Below are positions 8,097-14,376 of a stretch of 18,846 bases of DNA, piece after piece. The first letter of the stretch is position 1. Each line of letters starts with the position of its first letter. The notes under the pieces are model-generated. The model was not told the DNA's origin, did no database searches, and saw only the letters and a program-made list of their open reading frames with translations. The position numbers and the translations under genes were made by a program. This DNA comes from an uncultured Tannerella sp. (GTDB lineage: Bacteria; Bacteroidota; Bacteroidia; Bacteroidales; Tannerellaceae). The DNA lies in assembly GCA_938036405.1 (NCBI GenBank), contig CALHPT010000099.1:1-18846 (forward strand), written 5' to 3'.

Positions 8097-8104
8097 TACC
8101 TTTG
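8097..8104 (+). promoter_or_regulatory. TAnnTTTG box directly before the epimerase start
   Basis: TACCTTTG matches the Bacteroidetes -7 consensus exactly and ends only five bases before the ATG at 8110. If used, the transcript would begin at or next to the start codon, giving a leaderless or nearly leaderless mRNA. The surrounding TTACCTTTGCG resembles TTACCCTTGCG inside array units 2 and 8, so the box may instead be part of the decayed last repeat. Confidence 0.3.
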
Positions 8105-8109
8105 CGGGC

Positions 8110-9114
8110 ATGAAAAAGATTCTGATCACTGGAGCCAGCGGATTCATCGGCGGACACCTTGTCCGGGAGGCGCTGGAGGGCGGATATGAGGTCTGGGCGG
8201 GCGTGCGACGCAGCAGCTCCCTCGGCCGGTTGCCCAAAGACCGCGTTCACCTGATCGACCTCCGTTATGCCGACGCCGAGGCGCTCGCCGCCCAAGTGCG
8301 CGAACATGCGGCCGAGCATGGGCGGTGGGACGGCGTGGTCCACAATGCGGGCGTGACGAAGACCGTCCGCCCGGCCGACTTCTTCGAGGTCAACACCGAA
8401 TACACCCGCCGACTTCTGGCTGCCCTCAACGCCGGCGGCCAGGCCACGCGCCCCGATCGCTTTGTGCTGATGAGCAGCCTCAGCGCCTTCGGCCGCGGCG
8501 ACGAACGCACCTTCCGACCCATCTCGGCCGACGATGAGCCTCGGCCCGAATCGATCTACGGCCGCAGCAAACTGGCCGCCGAACAGTGCGTCCGCGAGCA
8601 GACGACGATCCCCTACACCATCCTCCGGCCCACGGGCGTCTACGGCCCCGGCGACCGCGACTATGGGATGGAGATCGAGAGCATCCGCGCGGGCTTCGAC
8701 TTCAAGATCGGCCGCACGCCCCAGCGCCTCACGTTCATCTACGCTCGTGACCTGGCGCGCGTCGTCCGGCTGGCCCTCGAGCGCCCCGAGGCCGTGGGCC
8801 GCAGCTACTTCGTGGCCGACGGCGACGTCTACACCGACGACGAGTTCGCCGGCCTCATCCAGGAGCTGCTCCACCGTCGGCACGTCCTCCACGCCCGCAT
8901 CCCGCTCTGGTTGGCGCGCGTGGTCTGCACCGTCTCCGAGGCCATCGGGCGCATGACCGGCCGACCCGCCACGCTCAACACCGACAAGTATCACATCCTC
9001 AAGCAACGCAACTGGATCTGCGACGTCAGCCCCCTGCGCCACGAGCTGGGCTTCACGCCCGAATACAACCTCCGCCGCGGACTCGAGGAGATCATCGCCG
9101 AAACAAATCACTAA
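8110..9114 (+). CDS. NAD(P)-dependent epimerase/reductase (extended SDR)
   Basis: A 334-residue extended short-chain dehydrogenase/reductase. The N-terminal Rossmann motif GASGFIG (residues 8-14) follows three residues after the MKK start, which fixes the ATG at 8110. The catalytic set is present: SSLSAFG (122-128) and YGRSK (Y150, K154), followed by LRPTGVYGPGDRDYG, a typical substrate-side loop. The C-terminal third (about 235-334) is the variable substrate domain and includes a hydrophobic stretch near 275-290 that may form a membrane-associated helix, as in 3-beta-HSD-like or nucleoside-sugar epimerase-like members. The substrate cannot be told from sequence alone. It is separated by only 12 bases from the following GHL10 lipoprotein gene and is preceded immediately by the 41-bp array, its likely control region. 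Confidence 0.88.
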   Translation: MKKILITGASGFIGGHLVREALEGGYEVWAGVRRSSSLGRLPKDRVHLIDLRYADAEALAAQVREHAAEHGRWDGVVHNAGVTKTVRPADFFEVNTEYTRRLLAALNAGGQATRPDRFVLMSSLSAFGRGDERTFRPISADDEPRPESIYGRSKLAAEQCVREQTTIPYTILRPTGVYGPGDRDYGMEIESIRAGFDFKIGRTPQRLTFIYARDLARVVRLALERPEAVGRSYFVADGDVYTDDEFAGLIQELLHRRHVLHARIPLWLARVVCTVSEAIGRMTGRPATLNTDKYHILKQRNWICDVSPLRHELGFTPEYNLRRGLEEIIAETNH

Positions 9115-9126
9115 TCATCTACCCTT

Positions 9127-10677
9127 ATGCGCAACAAACTACTCCTTGCCCTCGCCCTGCTCCTGAGCCTCGGCGCATGCACCACATCGCGCCTCGTGAA
9201 GCAGGAAAAACGCATCTATCCCAAATGCGAATTTCGCGGCGCGTGGTTTCAGACCATCTATCAGAACGACTACCGCGGACTCTCGGCCGACGACTTTCGC
9301 GCGCTCATGGATCAGCGTCTCGACCGCCTGAAACGCTATGGCATCAACGCCATCTTCTTCCAAATCCGCCCCGAGGCCGACGCCTTCTACCCCTCCCGCT
9401 ACGAGCCTTGGAGCCGCTGGCTGACGGGCCGTCAGGGCGAATCGCCCGACGGCGACGCGTTCGATCCGCTGGCTTACCTCATCGAAGCCTGCCACCTCCG
9501 CGGGCTGGAGTTTCACGCCTGGCTCAACCCCTATCGCGCCGGCGCAACGGACTTTGAGGACTTCGCCGAGACACACATCTATCGCCGCCATCCCGAGTGG
9601 TTCGTGCGCTATAACCGCATGACGCTCTTCGATCCCGGCATCCCCGACTGCCGACTCTTCATCTGCGGCGTGGTGCGCGACATCGTCACCCGTTACGACA
9701 TCGACGGCATCCATATCGACGACTATTTCTATCCCTACCCCGTCGCCGGCGAGCCCTTCCCGGACGAGGAGAGCTTCTCCCGCTACGGTCCGCCCGCGGG
9801 CTTCTCCGCCAATCGGCGCGACGACTGGCGGCGCAACAACATCAACCTCCTGATCCGCGAGCTGAAGATGACCGTAGCCTCGGCCAAGCCCTGGGTCAGC
9901 TTCGGCGTCAGCCCCTTCGGCATCTACCGCAACAAGTCGTCCGACCGCCACGGCAGCGACACGCGCGGGCTGCAGGACTACGACGACCTCTATGCCGACG
10001 TGGTGCTGTGGATGAAGAACGGTTGGATCGACTACTGCGCCCCGCAGCTCTATTGGGAGATCGGCCACAAGTCGGCCGACTACTCGACGCTCATCCGCTG
10101 GTGGAGCGGCCTCAAGACGCGCACACCGCTCTACATCGGGCAAGACGTGGCCCGCACCATGAAGGCCGGGCAACTGGCGCAAAAGATGATCGAGGAGCGC
10201 GAGGCGAAGCGCGTCGACGGACATATCTTCTGGCCCGCCGGCGAACTGCTGCGCAACAACGGTCACGTGGCCGACAGCCTCCGCCGCATCTGGCACCGCT
10301 ACCCCGCGCTTACTCCGCCGCTCTCCAAAGCCTACACCGACCGACCCGACGCCGTGCAGAACCTCCGCATCGCGCAGACGGACGGTGCCACGCGCCTCGT
10401 GTGGGACATCGCCCCGCAGGATCCCCGCACGCCCCGTAAGACGCCCATGCGTTACGTCGTCTATCGCTTCCCCCTCGGCGAACGCCGCGACATCAGCCGT
10501 GCCTCTATGATCGTCGCCATCACCGGCGAGCCCTCTTTCCAGCTTCGCGACAGCGACCTCGAGCTCCCCTACACCTACGTCGTCACCGCCGTCGATCGCT
10601 ATCACAACGAGAGCAAACCGTGCAAGCCCCTCAAGCTCGATGGTCGCACGCGCTACATCAATTTCAGAGGGAAGTAA
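9127..10677 (+). CDS. GHL10 family glycoside hydrolase-like lipoprotein with FN3-like domain
   Basis: A 516-residue envelope protein. A lipoprotein signal peptide ends in the lipobox LGAC (lipidated Cys18). The glycosyl-hydrolase-like 10 (DUF187) TIM barrel spans about residues 35-395, with landmarks FRGAWFQTIYQND, INAIFFQIRPEADAFY, FHAWLNPYRAG, IDGIHIDDYFYPY and VSFGVSPFGIYRNK. A C-terminal fibronectin type III-like domain (about 405-512) starts at DAVQNLRI and includes YVVYRFP and YTYVVTAVDRYHNESKP. Known GHL10 members such as E. coli DigH cleave denuded peptidoglycan glycan strands, so a wall-remodelling role is inferred. No acidic lipoprotein export signal follows Cys18, leaving the membrane location open. 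It likely forms an operon with the epimerase gene. The following gap carries several hairpins. Confidence 0.9.
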   Translation: MRNKLLLALALLLSLGACTTSRLVKQEKRIYPKCEFRGAWFQTIYQNDYRGLSADDFRALMDQRLDRLKRYGINAIFFQIRPEADAFYPSRYEPWSRWLTGRQGESPDGDAFDPLAYLIEACHLRGLEFHAWLNPYRAGATDFEDFAETHIYRRHPEWFVRYNRMTLFDPGIPDCRLFICGVVRDIVTRYDIDGIHIDDYFYPYPVAGEPFPDEESFSRYGPPAGFSANRRDDWRRNNINLLIRELKMTVASAKPWVSFGVSPFGIYRNKSSDRHGSDTRGLQDYDDLYADVVLWMKNGWIDYCAPQLYWEIGHKSADYSTLIRWWSGLKTRTPLYIGQDVARTMKAGQLAQKMIEEREAKRVDGHIFWPAGELLRNNGHVADSLRRIWHRYPALTPPLSKAYTDRPDAVQNLRIAQTDGATRLVWDIAPQDPRTPRKTPMRYVVYRFPLGERRDISRASMIVAITGEPSFQLRDSDLELPYTYVVTAVDRYHNESKPCKPLKLDGRTRYINFRGK

Positions 10678-10914
10678 AGCATGAAAAGTCGGCCGGGCAC
10701 ACGCCCGTATTCGGCAAACTTGGCCGACGTCCCTGACGGCCCCTGCCGGGGCAGGGAAATTTGGCCGGCGTCCCCGACGCCTTGATCTTCTTTTGCTTCC
10801 TTTTCTTCCATCAAGGGAAGAAAAGGAGGTGAGAGATCAGCACCCAGGCCTCAATTTCGTTCTCCTATTCCCCCATTCCCCCCACAGTCTTTCACTTTTA
10901 GTTTTTCGCTCATT
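10678..10914. other. Hairpin-rich intergenic region with a 41-bp-period direct repeat
   Basis: No gene is seen. In order: GTCGGCC / GGCCGAC (10688-10694, 10722-10728) enclosing CGGGC-ACAC-GCCCG; hairpin CCCTGC-CGGG-GCAGGG (10741-10756); and a 23-base direct repeat at 10716-10738 and 10757-10779 with three differences, 41 bases apart. A long pyrimidine/purine stem follows at 10796-10829, then a C/T-rich stretch before the next ATG. The first hairpins probably end the epimerase-GHL10 transcript. A weak TAGTTTTT box at 10899-10906 is the only promoter-like element I see for the downstream gene. Confidence 0.55.
10796..10829. terminator. 14-bp pyrimidine/purine stem-loop
   Basis: CTTCCTTTTCTTCC (10796-10809) pairs with GGAAGAAAAGGAGG (10816-10829) over 14 positions with one G-T pair and a 6-base loop. 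One arm is all pyrimidine and the other all purine. There is no following T-run on the forward strand; on the minus strand the stem is not followed by T-rich sequence either. It may act as a terminator, a transcript stabiliser or an unusual-helix tract. Confidence 0.5.
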
Positions 10915-12729
10915 ATGATTCCCCATTTCGCAGAACTGATCCACCATCAGGCCGAACGCTACGGCCAACGCGTCGCCCTGCTTCATCGCGACCCACGCAC
11001 CGGCAAGTGGCTCGGCATTTTCTGGAACGCCTTTGCCGACCGCGTCCGACTCACCTCGCAGGCACTCATCGAGTACGGCATCGGCGTGCAGGAGAACATC
11101 GGCATCTATGCTCCTAACATGCCCCAGTACTTCTACACCGCCTTCGGGGCCTATGGCGCACGCGCCGTGGAAGTGCCCATGTACCCCACCGGGTCGCCCG
11201 ACCAGATCAAGTACATCGTCCGCGATGCTAACATCCGACTGCTCTTCGTCGGCGAGCAGCAGCAGTACAACAACGCTTACAAGGCACAGCAGGAGATGGG
11301 CGACACACTCCGGAAGATCGTCATCTTCGACCGCAGCGTCGTCCGTTATCCCACCGACGAGACGAGCGTCTTCTTCGAGGAGTTCGTCCGCCTCGGCGAC
11401 AACGCCCGCGCCGAAACCGCCGCGCGCATCCGCCGCAACGAGGCCACCGACGACGACGTGGCCCTCATCATCTACACCTCCGGTACGACGGGCGAGCCCA
11501 AGGGCGTCGTCATCACTCACGCCAACTTTCGCGAGATGATGCGTATTCACACCCTCCGTCTGCCGATGGTCACCGAGCGCGACCTCTCCATGTGCTTCCT
11601 ACCACTCGTCCACATCTTCGAGAAGGGATGGACCAACTTCTGCCTCTGCCGCGGCGTACGCATCGCCATCAACCGCGACCCGAAAATGATCCGCCAGACG
11701 CTGCTCGAAGTGCGGCCCACGCTCATGTGCAACGTGCCGCGCTTCTGGGAGAAGGTCTACGCCGGCGCCAACGAACGCCTCACCCGCGCCGCCGGGCCTA
11801 TGCAGCGCCTCCTGCGCGACGCTCTCCGCACCGGCCGCGAGTATGTCCTCAACTATCGCCGCACGGGCGAGACGCCTTCCCGCACGCTGGCCCTCAAGTT
11901 CGCCTTCTACCAAAAGACGGTCTACAGCGCCCTCAAACGCGCCGTCGGCATCGAGCGCGGCAACATCTTCCCCGTGGCCGGCGCGCCCCTCTCGGACGAG
12001 ATCGCCGAGTTCCTCCTCTCCGTCGACATCCCCATCGTCTACGGCTACGGCCTCTCCGAAACCTCCGCCACCGTCTGCTGCTACCCCACCGTGGGCTACA
12101 CCCTCGGCTCCATTGGCACCCTCATGCCCGACATCGACGTCCGTATCGATCCGGAGAACAACGAGATCCTTGTCCGCGGCAAGACCATCATGCGCGAGTA
12201 TTACCGTAAGCCCGAAGAGACCCGCCGCGCCTTCACGCCCGACGGATACTTCCGCACCGGCGACGCGGGTAGGCTCGGGGAGGACGGCTGCACGCTCTTC
12301 TTCCAAGAGCGCATTAAGGATCTCTTTAAGACCTCGAACGGCAAATACATCGCCCCGCAAGCGATCGAGATGAGCCTCGGCGGCAACCCCTACATCGAGC
12401 AGTGCGCCGTCATAGCCGACGAGCGCAAGTTCGTCAGCGCCCTCATCGTGCCTGCCTTCGACGTCCTCGAGGCCCATGCCCGTGCCCGCGGCATAGCCTT
12501 CACCGACCGTGCCGACCTCATCGCCCGTGAGGACATCATCCGCTTCTACCGTTCGCTCATCGAGGAGGCGCAGCAGCATTTCGCCTCGTTCGAGAAGATC
12601 AAGCGTTTCACCCTCCTCCAGCGCCCCTTCACCATCCAGGACGGCGAATTGACCGACACCCTCAAGCTCCGTCGTGGCGCCATCGCCCGTCGTTACGCAG
12701 ACGAGATCGAAGCGATGTATCAGGAATAG
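10915..12729 (+). CDS. Long-chain fatty acid--CoA ligase (AMP-binding)
   Basis: A 604-residue soluble ANL-superfamily enzyme that activates fatty acids to acyl-AMP and then acyl-CoA. Motifs in order: the P-loop IIYTSGTTGEPKG (about residues 185-197), the linker/substrate segment VAGAPLS (354-360), YGYGLSET (376-383), DGYFRTGD (443-450, with the conserved aspartate) and the hinge ERIKDLFKTSNGKYIAPQ (465-482). The catalytic C-terminal lysine would lie in LTDTLKLRR near the end. This long, FadD15-like form is common in Bacteroidales and probably activates host or membrane-recycled fatty acids for phospholipid and sphingolipid synthesis; chain-length preference cannot be read from sequence. It stands alone, bounded upstream by hairpins and downstream by a terminator, and matches the high GC of the core genes. 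Confidence 0.92.
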   Translation: MIPHFAELIHHQAERYGQRVALLHRDPRTGKWLGIFWNAFADRVRLTSQALIEYGIGVQENIGIYAPNMPQYFYTAFGAYGARAVEVPMYPTGSPDQIKYIVRDANIRLLFVGEQQQYNNAYKAQQEMGDTLRKIVIFDRSVVRYPTDETSVFFEEFVRLGDNARAETAARIRRNEATDDDVALIIYTSGTTGEPKGVVITHANFREMMRIHTLRLPMVTERDLSMCFLPLVHIFEKGWTNFCLCRGVRIAINRDPKMIRQTLLEVRPTLMCNVPRFWEKVYAGANERLTRAAGPMQRLLRDALRTGREYVLNYRRTGETPSRTLALKFAFYQKTVYSALKRAVGIERGNIFPVAGAPLSDEIAEFLLSVDIPIVYGYGLSETSATVCCYPTVGYTLGSIGTLMPDIDVRIDPENNEILVRGKTIMREYYRKPEETRRAFTPDGYFRTGDAGRLGEDGCTLFFQERIKDLFKTSNGKYIAPQAIEMSLGGNPYIEQCAVIADERKFVSALIVPAFDVLEAHARARGIAFTDRADLIAREDIIRFYRSLIEEAQQHFASFEKIKRFTLLQRPFTIQDGELTDTLKLRRGAIARRYADEIEAMYQE

Positions 12730-12747
12730 TCCTGCGGAAAAACGAGA

Positions 12748-12788
12748 AATGCCGGGTACACGTGGAAAATCATCGTGTATCCGGCATT
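12748..12788 (+). terminator. Terminator hairpin after the acyl-CoA ligase gene
   Basis: AATGCCGGGTACACG (12748-12762) pairs with CGTGTATCCGGCATT (12774-12788), with one G-T pair and an 11-base loop, 18 bases after the stop codon. Thirteen of the fifteen stem bases are preserved from the hairpin after rseP (AATGCCGGGTACA is identical), so the genome appears to reuse one terminator sequence. Confidence 0.75.
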
Positions 12789-12905
12789 GTCATATCCAAA
12801 AGGAAAGCAATTCTTATGAGCTCCTCGTTGTATCTAATTGAGGCGAAAGCCTGTGACCTGATAAGACCGTACCCTTCATATGCCCCGAATATCCAGCAAG
12901 GATGA
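12789..12905. other. Short gap left of the insertion sequence
   Basis: No supported gene. A 29-codon frame (12816-12905) exists but has no recognisable features. Together with 14163-14275 it formed a single intergenic stretch of about 230 bases before the insertion, ending in its own forward terminator (14276-14321), so it could have been a short transcription unit. Confidence 0.4.
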
Positions 12906-12915
12906 GTGAAGAGCC
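12906..12915. repeat. Left target-site duplication of the IS
   Basis: GTGAAGAGCC directly abuts the left inverted repeat and is repeated exactly at 14153-14162. Ten bases is within the 8-10 bp range known for ISAs1-family elements. The next base outward differs between the two sides, which fixes the length. Confidence 0.9.
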
Positions 12916-12933
12916 CAGGGCTGACGCATAATC
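12916..12933. repeat. Left terminal inverted repeat of the IS
   Basis: CAGGGCTGACGCATAATC, an exact reverse complement of 14135-14152. It is 4 bases from the end of the transposase frame. Confidence 0.93.
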
Positions 12934-12937
12934 CGAA

Positions 12938-14085
12938 CTATAGCCCCAGTTCGAAGAGTTGCAGAGGATTGAGCTTGGCTAAGAACATCTGCACTCGTGG
13001 AATCGACTTGCCGAGCTTTGCTTTTAGACGCTGTAGGATGAAAAGATCGATTTTGGCCATGAGCTCCATGTTTATGGCCGCCTACCCCGCACGCTTACTC
13101 CAACCATCCTCTCCAAGGTAAACATCAAGCATGTAGTGAAGCTGATTCTCTATTTTCCAGTGGTCGCGGATGGCACGGAAAATACGCTTGCTGTCCTCTA
13201 TAGAGCTGATGTAATAGGACATCTCTGTAGTCTCTTTTCCCTGGCGCTTGTCGTAACGTTTGCGCGTGATCCGATGAATACTCTTGATCCCGGCCCAATC
13301 TTTAAAGGCGTAGGAATCATCCGAGCATTTCCGGGCTCAAGACTACGCTTTTCATCTGCCTATGTTCAATGCGCCCGTGCTCCAAACCCTCCTCTTTGTT
13401 CACCGTGTAACCTTTAGATATGTTTGGGAAACTGTCCTCCAGCTCTTGTAGCAGGGTCGGTTGATTGCCTTTGACCTGAAGCACGTAATCGCCTCCGGCC
13501 TCCAACACCTGCTCTGCCACGTCGTGCTGACAGCCGATTGCATCGATGGTGATCAGGGCGTCGGTGACGTCAAGTTCATCCAAAAGCCGACGAATAGAGT
13601 CCAACTCATTGCGCTTGACGGGCACGGCGTCCATTGATAGAACAAGCTGTAGATGTGGGTCATAGGCAGAGACAATATGCGACTCTGTATCCGGACTGAG
13701 CTTTTTAACGCCACGCATTGTCTTGCCGTCGATACAGATTTGGCGCGTCTGTTCATCCCACTGTAGGAGATCCACAATCCAGTTTAGATAGGCCTCCTTG
13801 AAGACCTTGTGGGGGATGACTTGCAGGGCACGATTCAAGTGTGTCGTGGGAGGGCGTAACGTGTTCTAACTCCTCTCCAAAGAGCTGTTTGTAGAGCTCA
13901 CGAATACTGGCTTCGTGTGCCAGTGCATAATCTTGCATGGTGTACCAAGAGTCATGTTTAGAGATACTGGCACAGAATGCGATCAGAAGCAAGAGGGGCA
14001 AGGGATAACGTTTGTTCTTGTTGTTACGGCGGTCATCAATCAAGGTGAGACTCCGGATAAGACTGGGCAGTTCCATTATTGTCAT
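12938..14085 (-). pseudogene. ISAs1-family DDE transposase, disrupted
   Basis: Pieced across frames, this encodes about 380 residues of an ISAs1-type DDE transposase. From the ATG at 14085 the N-terminal domain reads LIDDRRNNKNKRYPLPLLLLIAFCA. The catalytic core follows with ICIDGKTMRG (first Asp), ALITIDAIGCQ (second Asp), YVLQVKGNQP, and RDHWKIENQLHYMLDV (Glu). Three lesions are visible: an extra base near 13836 (frame leaves at THDTL and resumes at NRALQVIPHKV); a frameshift near 13320 that makes TGA at 13317-13319 while the sequence resumes as DDSYAFKDWAGIKSIHRITR; and an in-frame TAG at 13082-13084 within YLGEDGWSKRAG. The natural stop is at 12938-12940 after LNPLQLFELGL. The Glu is separated from both Asp residues, so no active enzyme can be made without several recoding events. 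Confidence 0.93.
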
Positions 14086-14134
14086 GTATAGTTTGATGGG
14101 ACGAAGCTAAACCGAATCCCGGACCTCGAATAGC

Positions 14135-14152
14135 GATTATGCGTCAGCCCTG
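14135..14152. repeat. Right terminal inverted repeat of the IS
   Basis: GATTATGCGTCAGCCCTG, an exact reverse complement of 12916-12933, located 49 bases upstream of the transposase start. Confidence 0.93.
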
Positions 14153-14162
14153 GTGAAGAGCC
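14153..14162. repeat. Right target-site duplication of the IS
   Basis: GTGAAGAGCC, identical to 12906-12915. The lack of any difference implies that insertion was not ancient, in contrast with the decayed transposase. Confidence 0.9.
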
Positions 14163-14275
14163 TCCAGCAACCGTCAATCAACTCTCGACGTGGACATTTA
14201 GGTGCATCTGCTTTTGAATTCCTTCCAGCTAGCAGAGGACTATCCGCACACATTCGTGCACCTCTTAATACACCG

Positions 14276-14321
14276 AATCCCCGACACAGCCTTTTTATCC
14301 TGCTGTGCCGGGGATTCTTTT
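14276..14321 (+). terminator. Forward intrinsic terminator
   Basis: AATCCCCGACACAGC (14276-14290) pairs with GCTGTGCCGGGGATT (14302-14316), with one mismatch and an 11-base loop, followed by CTTTTT (14317-14322). This is the clearest Rho-independent terminator in the window on the forward strand. No intact forward gene precedes it, because the stretch upstream is split by the insertion sequence. Confidence 0.75.
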
Positions 14322-14326
14322 TAAGT

Positions 14327-14369
14327 TACATACCGTAGGGGCAGAAGATTTCCGCCCCTACGGTATGTA
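14327..14369 (-). terminator. Terminator of the large surface-protein gene
   Basis: TACATACCGTAGGGGC (14327-14342) and GCCCCTACGGTATGTA (14354-14369) form a perfect 16-bp stem with an 11-base loop, starting 7 bases beyond the minus-strand stop codon. There is no T-run on the minus strand, which is common for strong hairpins in this phylum. It lies back to back with the forward terminator at 14276-14321. Confidence 0.8.
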
Positions 14370-14376
14370 CGGATCG

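Larger units (their letters stand above)
12916..14152 (-). mobile_element. ISAs1-family insertion sequence, 1237 bp, inactive
   Basis: The element is bounded by perfect 18-bp terminal inverted repeats, CAGGGCTGACGCATAATC at 12916-12933 and its complement at 14135-14152, and flanked by a perfect 10-bp target duplication. It carries one transposase reading region on the minus strand, covering nearly the whole length (12938-14085), as is usual for the family at this size. The transposase is broken at three places, so the copy cannot move by itself, though a functional relative could still recognise its intact ends. It landed in an intergenic region between the acyl-CoA ligase gene and the large surface-protein gene. 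Confidence 0.93.

Noticed and set aside
7855..8109. N-terminal extension of the epimerase through the array
   Set aside because: The frame is open, but the Rossmann glycine motif begins seven residues after the ATG at 8110, as expected for the family, and the extension is only repeat translation.
7604..8113. 169-residue protein made of 41-residue repeats, starting at ATG 7604
   Set aside because: Because the 41-bp unit is not a multiple of three, long frames arise in all three forward phases once the unit lacks stops. Base changes fall without codon pattern, and the palindrome explains the conservation better.
9139..10605. Long antisense frame opposite the GHL10 gene (and similar ones opposite the epimerase, dxr and ligase genes)
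   Set aside because: These are shadows caused by high GC at third codon positions. The sense-strand proteins have clear family motifs, and the antisense ones have none.
10823..10832. Perfect Shine-Dalgarno-like AAGGAGGTGA
   Set aside because: No start codon follows at a usable distance; it is the purine arm of the 10796-10829 stem, and this phylum generally does not rely on such sites.
12816..12905. 29-codon small ORF between the ligase terminator and the IS
   Set aside because: No signal, motif or leader feature supports it, and it is of a length expected by chance. Kept only as part of the possible split transcription unit.
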